Assembly: GCA_910578865.1 (NCBI GenBank)
Contig: CAJTRM010000014.1
Span: 14,168 to 78,167, forward strand
Origin: an uncultured Dorea sp.
GTDB taxonomy: Bacteria > Bacillota_A > Clostridia > Lachnospirales > Lachnospiraceae
Reading direction: 5' to 3'
DNA: 64,000 nt
The notes under the pieces are model-generated. The model saw only the letters and a program-made list of their open reading frames with translations, was not told where the DNA came from and ran no database searches. Both the position numbers and the translations under genes were made by a program. Positions 34,354 to 41,920 of the stretch are shown here, one piece after another (the stretch's first letter is position 1; every line of letters begins with the position of its first letter).

Positions 34354-36147
34354 ATGCGTAAGGGAAAGAAAAGAATAGACGATGATATTATAGAGATTGA
34401 TCTTGACAGTGAGGAGTTTGACCGGAAAGAACCGGATGCCGGGGAAGAGCCTGGTCAGGAGTCTGATGCCGGGGAATTAGCCGCAGAAGAGTCCGGTCAG
34501 GAGTCTGACGACAAATCAAAGGTCGAAGCAGATCCGGAGCAGGAGAAAGTACCGGAAGAGAAAGCAGATCAGGCCGGGGAGTCAGAAGCAGAAGATTCCC
34601 GGGATTCTGGTATGGCAGAGGAGACAGATGCAGATCAGGCCGGAGAATCAGGAGAAGAGGATTCCGAAGATATAGAGCTTACTGAGATTGATCTGGAGGA
34701 CGGACCGGAAGTGAAGGAAGAAGAGACGGAGGAAGAAAAGGCAATTCGCAGGCATAAGCGCAGGAAATGTGCCGCTGTTATCTGCGGCAGTATCCTGGGA
34801 GTACTGGCAGCGGTTTATTTTGGATTTGTCTTTTATTTTGACAGTCATTTTATGTTCTACACCAAAATAAACGGCACTGATTTTTCTATGAAGAATGTCA
34901 GTCAGGTAGAAGAATATATGAAGAAGCAGGTTACGGATTATTCTCTGACGCTGGAGGAGTCCGGAGGGGCGACAGAGCAAATCGCCGGAAAAGATATCGC
35001 TCTGGAATATGTTCCCAGCGAGGAACTTAAGCAATGCGTGAAAAAGCAGGATAATTTCCTCTGGCCCAAATCTTTGTGGGAGCATCCGGAGATACAGGCT
35101 TCTATTGGCGTGAAATATGACGAGGCGGCTCTTTCAGCAGTAGTTGCAGGTCTTGCGTGTATGCAGGCAGAGAATCAGACAGCGTCTGTGGATGCCCATC
35201 CGGAATTTGGAGTAAGTGCATTTGAAGTAGTACCGGAGGTGGTCGGTACTCAGATTGATGCAGAAAAGTTTCAGGCGGCATTGGCGGAGGCGCTCAACGG
35301 ATTTCAGGATAAGGTGAACCTGTCAGAGTGCGGAGTTTATCTGCTGCCGCGTTTTGTGTCAGATTCACCGGAGGTTCTGGCGGCAGTCGAGAGCATGAAT
35401 AGTTATCTCGGCGCACAGGTAACGTATGATTTTAATCCCAATACAGAGGTTGTGGATTCCGCTGTGATCGCTCAGTGGGTAAAAGTAAATGAGAATATGG
35501 AAGTGACTTTTGATGCGGAGGCAGTAAAAGCATATATTGTTAGTCTGGCGGAGAAATATGATACGAAAGGAAAGCCGCGCCAGTTTACGACAGCGACCGG
35601 AAACACGGTGACCGTAGAAGGTGGAAAATACGGCTGGCTGATGGATCAGGAGGCAGAGTATGAGGCTCTTATTGCAAATATCCAGAATGCAGAGACCGTG
35701 ACGAGAGAACCGGCATATAAAAGCAGGGCTGCAAGCCACGGAGCTATGGATGTGGGGAGTACCTATGCAGAAGTAGATCTGACCAACCAGAAGGCTTATT
35801 TTATCAAAGACGGCCAAGTGGTGCTGGAATCGGATATTGTAACCGGTAATCCGAATAAGGGGAACGCGACGCCGCAGGGTACGTATTCTCTGACTTATAA
35901 GACCAGAAATGCGGTTCTCCGCGGTGAGAAAAAGCCGGACGGTACTTACAGCTATGAGTCCCCGGTAAAATACTGGATGCCGTTCAATGGCGGGATTGGG
36001 TTCCATGACGCGTCATGGCAGTCTGCATTCGGGGGAACCAGATATAAGTCTCACGGTTCTCATGGGTGTGTGAATATGCCGACGAGTAAAGCAGCGGAGA
36101 TGTACGACCTGATCTCTGACGGGATACCGGTGGTGTGTCACTATTAA
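34354..36147 (+). CDS. L,D-transpeptidase (YkuD) with acidic N-terminus and PG-binding domain
   Basis: This protein of about 597 residues has a highly acidic cytoplasmic tail (about residues 1-130) containing repeated blocks such as EESGQESD and ADQAGES. One membrane span (AAVICGSILGVLAAVYFGFVFYF) and tandem peptidoglycan-binding-type regions follow. A C-terminal YkuD domain carries the catalytic HGSHGCVNMP. YkuD enzymes form 3-3 cross-links or attach proteins to peptidoglycan outside the membrane. AAAGGAG before ATG 34354 decides the start over the GTG at 34333. A TATAAT at 34319-34324 may be its promoter, but the -35 is poor. Confidence 0.9.
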   Translation: MRKGKKRIDDDIIEIDLDSEEFDRKEPDAGEEPGQESDAGELAAEESGQESDDKSKVEADPEQEKVPEEKADQAGESEAEDSRDSGMAEETDADQAGESGEEDSEDIELTEIDLEDGPEVKEEETEEEKAIRRHKRRKCAAVICGSILGVLAAVYFGFVFYFDSHFMFYTKINGTDFSMKNVSQVEEYMKKQVTDYSLTLEESGGATEQIAGKDIALEYVPSEELKQCVKKQDNFLWPKSLWEHPEIQASIGVKYDEAALSAVVAGLACMQAENQTASVDAHPEFGVSAFEVVPEVVGTQIDAEKFQAALAEALNGFQDKVNLSECGVYLLPRFVSDSPEVLAAVESMNSYLGAQVTYDFNPNTEVVDSAVIAQWVKVNENMEVTFDAEAVKAYIVSLAEKYDTKGKPRQFTTATGNTVTVEGGKYGWLMDQEAEYEALIANIQNAETVTREPAYKSRAASHGAMDVGSTYAEVDLTNQKAYFIKDGQVVLESDIVTGNPNKGNATPQGTYSLTYKTRNAVLRGEKKPDGTYSYESPVKYWMPFNGGIGFHDASWQSAFGGTRYKSHGSHGCVNMPTSKAAEMYDLISDGIPVVCHY

Positions 36148-36178
36148 AAGACAATAGGAAAGAAAAGGTGACAGGACT

Positions 36179-37306
36179 ATGTATGAATTATTAAAGAAGG
36201 ATGGTCTTGCCAAAAGAGGAAGATTGCATACAGTACATGGGGTCATTGAGACCCCTGTATTTATGAATGTGGGGACGATTGCGGCCATCAAGGGCGCGGT
36301 CTCCACAGAAGACCTTAAGCAAATCAAAACACAGGTGGAGCTGTCTAACACATATCATCTTCATGTACGGCCGGGAGATGAGGTAGTGAAGAAGCTTGGA
36401 GGGCTCCACAAATTTATGGTCTGGGACAAACCAATCCTTACGGACTCCGGTGGGTTCCAGGTTTTTTCTCTGGCAGGGCTTCGGAAAATTAAAGAAGAGG
36501 GAGTTTACTTTCACTCTCATATTGACGGCAAGAAGATCTTTATGGGTCCGGAGGAGAGCATGCAGATTCAGTCTAATCTGGCCTCCACGATTGCCATGGC
36601 ATTTGATGAGTGTCCTTCCAGTGTGGCGGAAAGGGCATATATGGAACAGTCCGTAGACCGGACTACCAGGTGGCTGGTTCGGTGTAAGGCGGAGATGGAG
36701 CGTCTGAATGGGCTGCCGGATACGATCAATAAGAAGCAGATGCTTTTTGGGATTAATCAGGGGGGGATTTATGAGGATATACGCATCCGCCATGCACAGG
36801 AAATCGCAAAGCTTGATCTGGACGGTTATGCAGTAGGGGGACTTGCAGTAGGAGAGTCTCACGAAGAAATGTATCGTATCTTAGAGTGTGTTGTGCCGCA
36901 TCTTCCGGAACATAAGCCCACCTATCTCATGGGAGTGGGAACTCCGGCTAATATTCTGGAGGCAGTGGATCGCGGCGTGGACTTTTTTGACTGTGTGTAT
37001 CCGAGCCGAAATGGACGGCACGGACATGTTTATACCAATGAAGGGAAACGTAACCTGTTTAACGCCAGGTATGAACTGGACGACAGGCCCATCGAGGAGG
37101 GCTGCGGGTGCCCGGTATGCCGGACTTATTCCAGAGCCTACATCAGACATCTCCTGAAGGCCAGAGAGATGCTCGGAATGCGGCTCTGTGTGCTTCACAA
37201 CCTATATTTTTATAATACAATGATGGAAGAGATACGGACGGCCATAGACAACGGCTGTTATAAGGAATATAAGGAGGCGAAGCTTGCAGGGCTTCTTGCC
37301 AAATAG
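36179..37306 (+). CDS. tgt: tRNA-guanine transglycosylase (queuine tRNA-ribosyltransferase)
   Basis: This enzyme swaps guanine at wobble position 34 of GUN-anticodon tRNAs for preQ1, leading to queuosine. The 375-residue protein contains VELSNTYHLHVRPGDE, the active-site region LTDSGGFQVFSLA, GINQGGIYEDIR, YLMGVGTP and the nucleophile segment FDCVYPSRNGRHG. The zinc-binding CGCPVC site is followed by YIRHL and HNLYFY. It starts 31 bases after the YkuD gene, probably in one operon. In many Clostridia tgt is followed by yajC; here yajC is 8.7 kb away and inverted, with the mobile island between. Confidence 0.96.
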   Translation: MYELLKKDGLAKRGRLHTVHGVIETPVFMNVGTIAAIKGAVSTEDLKQIKTQVELSNTYHLHVRPGDEVVKKLGGLHKFMVWDKPILTDSGGFQVFSLAGLRKIKEEGVYFHSHIDGKKIFMGPEESMQIQSNLASTIAMAFDECPSSVAERAYMEQSVDRTTRWLVRCKAEMERLNGLPDTINKKQMLFGINQGGIYEDIRIRHAQEIAKLDLDGYAVGGLAVGESHEEMYRILECVVPHLPEHKPTYLMGVGTPANILEAVDRGVDFFDCVYPSRNGRHGHVYTNEGKRNLFNARYELDDRPIEEGCGCPVCRTYSRAYIRHLLKAREMLGMRLCVLHNLYFYNTMMEEIRTAIDNGCYKEYKEAKLAGLLAK

Positions 37307-37321
37307 TCCACGAGGTACGCT

Positions 37322-37741
37322 TTAATCAGAAGGGAGATTCTGAATCTTGCTTTCGATACGCATAATGGCAGCCACGTCTTCTTTGCCAAGAAAGCTTTTG
37401 ATTTTCATCTGTGTACGTACCCACAGCATGCTGGCCTTTTCAAGGGCCTTCAGGCCTTTTTTGGAAAGGGTGTAAGTTTTCCCGGGTCCTTCAGTTCTCT
37501 CGATAAATCCCCGGGATTGCAGCAGCTGGGCATTGCGGACCATTGTAGTCCGCTCCAGACCTACGTGCTTTGCCCACTGGGTAGTATTTGCCTTTTCCAG
37601 TCTGGACAGAGTAAGCAGCAGGTCGTATTGAGGTACCGACAGACCGGTTTCTTTCAGTGCATTGTCATAATAGTTTGTGATCGCGTTGGAAATTCTTCTT
37701 ATATTGGTGCAGTAGCAGATGCTTTTATCAGATTTGTACAT
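37322..37741 (-). CDS. MarR-family transcriptional regulator
   Basis: This 139-residue winged-helix regulator has helices and a DNA-recognition region typical of MarR/EmrR: GLSVPQYDLLLTLSRLEKA, WAKHVGLERTTMVRNAQLL, then a wing with TEGPGKTYTLSKKGLKALE. It contains a Cys near the N-terminus (SICYCTN) that could be redox-responsive, though that is only a possibility. It is divergent from pflA; the shared 170-base gap carries its own promoter with an overlapping palindrome, which suggests autorepression. Ligand and targets are unknown. Confidence 0.88.
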   Translation of the reverse strand: MYKSDKSICYCTNIRRISNAITNYYDNALKETGLSVPQYDLLLTLSRLEKANTTQWAKHVGLERTTMVRNAQLLQSRGFIERTEGPGKTYTLSKKGLKALEKASMLWVRTQMKIKSFLGKEDVAAIMRIESKIQNLPSD

Positions 37742-37806
37742 GGCGTTCTCCTTGTGCGTGGAAATTTAGGGGACAAATAGTGTTGATATAGCAGATATAT
37801 GTACTG

Positions 37807-37816
37807 TGTATATACA
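37807..37816. promoter_or_regulatory. Palindrome TGTATATACA, putative MarR operator
   Basis: This perfect 10-bp palindrome, within a larger imperfect dyad (ATGTA about 37799, TACAT about 37817), overlaps the predicted transcription start of marR. MarR proteins typically bind such AT-rich palindromes, so repression of its own gene, and possibly pflA, is plausible. Confidence 0.5.
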
Positions 37817-37817
37817 T

Positions 37818-37846
37818 ACTATACTAAATATTGTGGTAATAGTCAA
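37818..37846 (-). promoter_or_regulatory. Sigma-A promoter of marR
   Basis: On the minus strand, TTGACT (37846-37841), a 17-base spacer and TATAGT (37823-37818) lie about 75 bases upstream of the marR start codon. Confidence 0.78.
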
Positions 37847-37911
37847 CGGAAAATACGATATTCAGTGGAAAGACAGGAGCTTTTTCTGTCAAGAGAGGGG
37901 ATGAGTGATCT

Positions 37912-38637
37912 ATGTCAGAAGGCTATATACATTCTCTGGAAAGTTTCGGCTCTGTGGACGGCCCGGGAATCCGATACGTTATTTTTACTTCAGGGTGTGC
38001 GATGCGCTGCCGGTTCTGTCATAACCCGGATACCTGGGATATGGGTTCGGGGACAAGATACAGCGTGGATCAGTTAATCGCGAAGGCGTTAAGATACCGT
38101 TCCTATTGGGGCGCCCAGGGAGGGATTACGGTAAGCGGAGGGGAACCGCTCTTGCAGATCGACTTTCTGTCAGAATTGTTTCATGCAGCAAAGGAGCAGG
38201 AGATTCATACGGTTCTGGATACCAGCGGCAGTCCGTTTACAAGACAGGAACCTTTTTACGGGAAGTTTGAGAAATTGATGGAAGATACGAATCTTGTACT
38301 GCTGGATATTAAGCAGATTGATGATGTGCAGCATAAAATACTGACAGGACAAGGTAATTCCAATATTCTGGAGCTTGCACAGTATTTATCCGAAATCCAG
38401 AAACCGGTCTGGATCCGTCATGTCCTTGTACCCGGAGGCAGTGATCAAGACGAGTATCTGTACAGGCTGAGGGCATTTTTAGATACGCTTGACAATGTGG
38501 AGAGAATAGAGGTGCTGCCTTATCATACTCTTGGAATGTATAAGTGGAAGGAACTGGGGCTGGATTATCCTCTTGAGGGGGTGGAACCTCCGTCAGAAGA
38601 AAGAATAGAAAATGCGAGGCGGATCTTAAGGGCATGA
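37912..38637 (+). CDS. pflA: Pyruvate formate-lyase activating enzyme (radical SAM)
   Basis: This 241-residue radical SAM enzyme installs the glycyl radical in pyruvate formate-lyase. The 4Fe-4S motif CAMRCRFCHNPDTWD (CxxxCxxC) is near residues 30-45, with SGPGIR-like GPGIRYVIFTSG before it and TVSGGEPLLQIDF after it. The size and HVLVPGGSDQDEYL segment fit PflA rather than other activases. The partner glycyl-radical enzyme is not in the window. The start ATG 37912 follows GAGAGGGGATG. It lies divergent from marR. Confidence 0.9.
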   Translation: MSEGYIHSLESFGSVDGPGIRYVIFTSGCAMRCRFCHNPDTWDMGSGTRYSVDQLIAKALRYRSYWGAQGGITVSGGEPLLQIDFLSELFHAAKEQEIHTVLDTSGSPFTRQEPFYGKFEKLMEDTNLVLLDIKQIDDVQHKILTGQGNSNILELAQYLSEIQKPVWIRHVLVPGGSDQDEYLYRLRAFLDTLDNVERIEVLPYHTLGMYKWKELGLDYPLEGVEPPSEERIENARRILRA

Positions 38638-38741
38638 ATTATTGAGTGTTTAGGTGTTTTTCAAGCAAATATACTGGAATTTTGGTATCATATAAGATAA
38701 TAATCCCAGTGAACCCCATAGAATGTAAAGGAGAAAATCGT

Positions 38742-39041
38742 ATGGAAAAATTGATGTACATGATGATGATTGAAAAAAGCAAGACCTATAATAAAATGAC
38801 AAAACAGGTAGTTCTGGAACACGTTGAGAACATAAGAAAGCTGGACGATGAAGGAAAGCTGGAAATCTGCGGCGTCTTTAAGGGATATCCGGGAATGGCA
38901 GGTATGTATATCCTAAAAACAGAGGACCGTGAAGAAGCAGAAGAAATCTGCAAATCAGAGCCGCTGGTCATGGGAGGATATGCAACCTACAAATTAGTCG
39001 GTTTACAGATTGCAAACCGGGAAAATAATTACTTGCTGTAA
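38742..39041 (+). CDS. YciI-like small protein
   Basis: This small protein of 99 residues has a ferredoxin-like YciI/dimeric alpha-beta barrel pattern: MYMMMIEKSKTYNKMTKQVVLEHVENIRKL near the start and the ILKTEDREEAEEICKSEPLVMGG block, typical of YciI proteins. Family functions are poorly known. ATG 38742 follows AAAGGAGAAAATC; an upstream-extended frame lacks a ribosome binding site. It is the last chromosomal-type gene before the mobile island. Confidence 0.75.
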   Translation: MEKLMYMMMIEKSKTYNKMTKQVVLEHVENIRKLDDEGKLEICGVFKGYPGMAGMYILKTEDREEAEEICKSEPLVMGGYATYKLVGLQIANRENNYLL

Positions 39042-39175
39042 TTGCGGCATGGAAGAACACTGGGACTAAGAAAATCCGGCTCACATAAAACTGAATAACC
39101 GCCGCTGCATAGGACGGCGCACAAAGGGGGAATCGACATTTAGCTATGCCAGATAAGGAAGTTTTTACGTAAGGT

Positions 39176-39207
39176 ACGGTGTAACTCAGTAAAATGGGTT
39201 ACACCGT
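39176..39207. terminator. Hairpin, possible bidirectional terminator
   Basis: A perfect 10-bp stem (39176-39185 with 39198-39207) has a 12-base loop. It is followed by TATTCTTTTG on the plus strand, so the T-run is weak. It lies between the YciI-like gene and the recombinase remnant and may mark the element border. Confidence 0.5.
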
Positions 39208-39216
39208 ATTCTTTTG

Positions 39217-39405
39217 TTATGCTACAAAGCGGAAGTCCTGCGGGTTTTCCCGTATTTCCTCCATCATAGCAAGGATTTCCTGTTCGGTGGGAATGTCTAT
39301 CATCCCCGCCGCCGTAAAGTAAATATCCACCTTTACATAACAGTGACCGCTTGACTTATCGTTGTTATGAACTTCAATACGCAAAATCATATCCCATTCA
39401 GCCGG
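39217..39405 (-). pseudogene. C-terminal remnant of a transposon recombinase
   Basis: The minus-strand frame is open for about 62 codons to a TAA at 39217, preceded in frame by TGA at 39406. It reads WDMILRIEVHNNDKSSGHCY, then VDIYFTAAGMIDIPTEQEIL. This looks like the tail of a large serine recombinase or related mobile-element protein of the Tn4451 type, in line with tnpV nearby, but I cannot name the family with certainty. No start with a ribosome binding site exists, so it is treated as debris. Confidence 0.5.
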
Positions 39406-39436
39406 TCATTCAGTTGTCAACCGACTTTTGGGCAAC

Positions 39437-39469
39437 AAAAAAGCCGGTACATCCAGATGGTATGTACCG
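39437..39469 (-). terminator. Attenuator terminator of the orphan leader
   Basis: On the minus strand, the 8-bp stem CGGTACAT/ATGTACCG (39469-39462 with 39452-39445) is followed by GGCTTTTTTG. The 3' half can instead pair with an upstream segment at 39536-39523, giving a classical terminator/antiterminator choice. Confidence 0.75.
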
Positions 39470-39711
39470 ACCGAAAATAGTCAGACTTCTCCCTTGTTTA
39501 GAAGAAGGGTAATCACATCCAAATGTAACCGGCTTTGCAATTCAAAGTCGAAACTGTCCTTTACGCTTGTTTGTTGCCGACAGTTCATAGCAATTCAGAA
39601 GCGGCGGTGTTTTCGCTTAGCATATCGCAGCGTTGTCCGACTTCAAGTCGTCCTCTCAAAAAGTGTGATTAACATATGTATTCAGTTATGGCTCTCCTGT
39701 GAGAGTATTTT
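39470..39711 (-). promoter_or_regulatory. Orphan attenuation leader with overlapping short reading frames
   Basis: The minus-strand transcript leader runs from about 39705 to the terminator at 39437. It contains three short frames: 39675-39643 (10 residues, MLITLFERTT), 39623-39585 (12 residues, MLSENTAASELL) and 39588-39481 (35 residues, starting MNCRQQTSVKD). The second and third overlap as ATGA. The third spans AAAGCCGGT (39536-39528), which can pair with the terminator's 3' arm. This resembles leaders controlling antibiotic-resistance genes in Gram-positive mobile elements. The regulated gene is gone; only the recombinase remnant lies downstream. Confidence 0.6.
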
Positions 39712-39741
39712 ATTATACTTCAAGGAACAAGTGTTTGTCAA
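39712..39741 (-). promoter_or_regulatory. Strong sigma-A promoter of the orphan leader
   Basis: On the minus strand a consensus TTGACA (39741-39736), an 18-base spacer and TATAAT (39717-39712). This is the best-matching promoter in the island, yet it drives no intact gene. Confidence 0.85.
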
Positions 39742-39864
39742 TACTTCTGTGAATATTTTTTCGGCTGGTGGGAATACTAATTAGTTTGTTTAAAGTAACG
39801 AAACTCAATTGATATACTAATTACTTTTGACATGCAAGTTTGAAATAATGTCTACATATAGTTG

Positions 39865-39893
39865 TTGCTATTTTCAAAACCGCATGGTATAAT
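39865..39893 (+). promoter_or_regulatory. Sigma-A promoter of the AbiE-type operon
   Basis: TTGCTA (39865-39870), a 17-base spacer and TATAAT (39888-39893). The predicted start near 39900 rules out translation from the TTG at 39896 and supports the TTG at 39941 as the antitoxin start. Confidence 0.8.
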
Positions 39894-39940
39894 AATTGCG
39901 TACATTATTTATTTCTTGCGTGCGGAAAGTTGGTGCCTGC

Positions 39941-40546
39941 TTGAGTAAAAAAGAAATTTTAAAAATGATAATTGAAAATAACGGCGGTATTGCAAAAACT
40001 TCAGATTTTACCGCTAACGGGATAAATAAATATGAGGTAGCGGCTTTTTGTAAAGAAGGAGTAATCGAAAGAATTCGCAGAGGATTTTATCAGTTGCCCC
40101 AAAGCAAAAGCATTACAGAAGAACATCTCATACGGGAACTTCTTCCGCAGGGAATTATTTGTGTTGAGTCCGCTTTGTTTCAGTACGGATATAGTGATTT
40201 TTCTCCCCGTGAATGGTCGATTGCTGTGCCGAGAACAGCGTCTCGTGTTGTAAAGAACATTGAAGAATTTCCGATGAAGGCTTACTATATTCAAAAGAAA
40301 TTTTTAGATATAGGTAAGTCCACAAGCAATTTTAACGGCGTAATACTGCCTGTGTATGACCGTGAGCGAACTATATGCGATTGCTTTAAGTACCGCACAA
40401 AGCTTGACAACGAAATTTTCAATAAAGCCGTCAATGCCTATGCTGTTGATGGAAAAAAGAACCTTGCAAATTTGTCTAGATACGCAAAGGAAATGAAGCT
40501 TTATACAAAAGTTATGAATGTAATGGAGGTGCTGCTTAATGGCTGA
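39941..40546 (+). CDS. AbiEi-type antitoxin
   Basis: This 201-residue protein has an N-terminal winged-helix (LSKKEILKMIIENNGGIAKT, then GINKYEVAAFCKEGVIERI and RRGFYQL) and the C-terminal antitoxin domain. AbiEi proteins neutralise the partner nucleotidyltransferase toxin and repress the operon; such type IV systems can abort phage infection. A TTG at 39941 is taken as start because the promoter excludes an earlier one; ATG 39965 is the alternative. It overlaps the toxin by 8 bases. AT content is higher than in the flanking chromosome, fitting the mobile island. Confidence 0.85.
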   Translation: MSKKEILKMIIENNGGIAKTSDFTANGINKYEVAAFCKEGVIERIRRGFYQLPQSKSITEEHLIRELLPQGIICVESALFQYGYSDFSPREWSIAVPRTASRVVKNIEEFPMKAYYIQKKFLDIGKSTSNFNGVILPVYDRERTICDCFKYRTKLDNEIFNKAVNAYAVDGKKNLANLSRYAKEMKLYTKVMNVMEVLLNG

Positions 40547-41435
40547 TATAGCTGCTTCCGTGTTAGCACGGCTCAAAAACAAAGCTGCAGAAAGTGGAAG
40601 AAGTTATCAACTCTGCTTGCAACTCTTTTGCCAAGAGGAATTTTTGCGGCGTTTGGAAAAGTCCAAGTATGCTGAGAACCTCGTGTTAAAAGGAGGCTTG
40701 TTCCTCTATTCTCTTACTCACTTTGACAGCCGAGTAACGGTTGATGTAGATTTTTTGCTTCGGAAAATACCCAATACAGCGGAACAGTTAAAAGGTATAC
40801 TTGAGGAAATTATTGCAGTTCATACCGGCAATGATTTTGTTACCTTTGAGATAAAGGATGTTGCACCTATTGCCGTTGCGAAAAAATATGCCGGTATAGG
40901 TGCATCGATAGTTGCTCGTATAAAAAACACACGCACACCGTTTGGCATTGATTTCGGTGTTGGTGATGTCATTGTGCCAAAGCAGGAAAAAAGAAAAATT
41001 CCCACTCAGCTTGATGATTTTATTGCACCCACAATTAATACTTATTCCATTGAAACAACTGTTGCTGAGAAAATCGACGCAATCCTAAGTCTGATGGAGT
41101 TTTCCAGCCGCATGAAAGACTATTACGATATTTATTATCTTGCTAATAAGTTTGATTTTGACGGTAAGGTGTTGACCGAAGCACTCAGAAAAACCTTTCA
41201 GAACCGTGAGCACAATTTTACGGTAGAACAGTTTGAACAAGTTATGAGTTTCGATGAAGATACAGCAATGCAGAAAAAATGGAAAGCCTTTGTCCGTAAA
41301 ATCGACACGAAAACAGATGACTACAGTACCGTACTGAAAACAATAAAAGCCTTCCTGACAAAACCGTTTACAGCGGCGGTCGGGGGCAAAGAATTTACCC
41401 CAAAATGGTCTGCCAATAATGGCGAGTGGATATAA
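40539..41435 (+). CDS. AbiEii-type nucleotidyltransferase toxin
   Basis: This 298-residue DUF1814/AbiEii nucleotidyltransferase has the family core LVLKGGLFLYSL, then RVTVDVDFLLRK (the metal-binding DxD type pair), IDFGVGDVI and the ETTVAEKIDAILSL segment with SSRMKDYYDIYYL. Members transfer nucleotides to targets such as tRNA and arrest growth when not neutralised. The start ATG overlaps the antitoxin stop, which is usual in this operon. The protein appears complete. Confidence 0.87.
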   Translation: MADIAASVLARLKNKAAESGRSYQLCLQLFCQEEFLRRLEKSKYAENLVLKGGLFLYSLTHFDSRVTVDVDFLLRKIPNTAEQLKGILEEIIAVHTGNDFVTFEIKDVAPIAVAKKYAGIGASIVARIKNTRTPFGIDFGVGDVIVPKQEKRKIPTQLDDFIAPTINTYSIETTVAEKIDAILSLMEFSSRMKDYYDIYYLANKFDFDGKVLTEALRKTFQNREHNFTVEQFEQVMSFDEDTAMQKKWKAFVRKIDTKTDDYSTVLKTIKAFLTKPFTAAVGGKEFTPKWSANNGEWI

Positions 41436-41448
41436 GGGAGAAAGAAAA

Positions 41449-41496
41449 ATGGAATGTAAAGATATATTGAATTTCAGAAAAGGTTGTATGGCTTGA
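41449..41496 (+). pseudogene. Possible 15-residue gene stub after AbiEii
   Basis: AAGGGAGAAAGAAAAATG leads into a 15-codon frame (MECKDILNFRKGCMA) that stops at TGA 41494-41496. With a good ribosome binding site and nothing after it, it looks like the beginning of a gene whose remainder was lost. No product can be named. Confidence 0.3.
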
Positions 41497-41678
41497 TTCA
41501 TTTGAGGATTTGAAAACTGCTTCCAAACTTAATGGCAAAACCAGTTGATAAACTGCGCCAAGTTCGGTATAATTTTTATGGTATTTTAATTTACTAGGCA
41601 TATCTTAATTATACCACGGATGGCAGGTTCTTCGGAATCTGCTTTTCTGTTTTGAGCAGAAAAATAGAGCGCTGCTCC

Positions 41679-41701
41679 ATAGATGATCACTCATCTATTT
41701 T
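41679..41701. terminator. Terminator hairpin downstream of AbiE and tnpV
   Basis: A 7-bp perfect stem TAGATGA/TCATCTA with a TCAC loop is followed by TTTT. It is placed to end the AbiE transcript on the plus strand and lies just past the tnpV stop on the minus strand. Confidence 0.55.
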
Positions 41702-41710
41702 GCAACGCCC
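41699..41710. repeat. 12-bp direct repeat, left copy
   Basis: TTTGCAACGCCC occurs here and again at 45858-45869 in the same orientation. Both copies directly follow a hairpin. They flank the tnpV unit and could be remnants of the ends of the older element. Confidence 0.4.
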
Positions 41711-41716
41711 CCTCGC

Positions 41717-41787
41717 TTATTGCTGTTGGATGTATATTAAATCGTGATTCACGATTTCTGCTGCTCTGCTGCGGATATTATTCATCC
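41717..41787 (-). pseudogene. tnpV: tnpV, 3' fragment (C-terminus)
   Basis: The minus-strand frame encodes RMNNIRSRAAEIVNHDLIY and a final IQQQ before TAA at 41717. It is the missing tail of the TnpV gene whose 5' part is at 45236-45548. When the RIT element is removed the two parts join in frame to give a 127-residue TnpV. Confidence 0.85.
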
Positions 41788-41793
41788 GAGCAA
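41788..41793 (+). repeat. Target duplication GAGCAA, left copy
   Basis: The six bases GAGCAA border the RIT element on the left and recur at 45236-45241 on the right. Keeping one copy restores the tnpV frame exactly. Confidence 0.8.
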
Positions 41794-41880
41794 AAATCCA
41801 AACTTCAAAGAAATTCAAACTTTTACTCATAACCTCAATGAATACAGTGTTTTGAGGGGAAAAAGTTTGGATTTCTTTTT
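41794..41880 (+). repeat. Left terminal inverted repeat of RIT element
   Basis: This 87-bp repeat is identical at 82 positions to the reverse complement of 45123-45209. It contains inner copies of AAATCCAAAC-type motifs in both directions, likely recombinase binding sites. RitA starts 41 bases inside it. Confidence 0.9.
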
Positions 41881-41920
41881 TTCTTCATCTCCAGCTATTA
41901 TAATGATGGAGGTGATATAG

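Larger units (their letters stand above)
39042..39940. other. Intergenic left part of mobile island
   Basis: About 900 bases carry no intact gene. From left to right they hold a hairpin at 39176-39207 (ACGGTGTAAC pairing with GTTACACCGT), a minus-strand recombinase C-terminal remnant, a minus-strand attenuator leader with its promoter, and the promoter of the AbiE genes. Each is listed separately. Confidence 0.7.
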
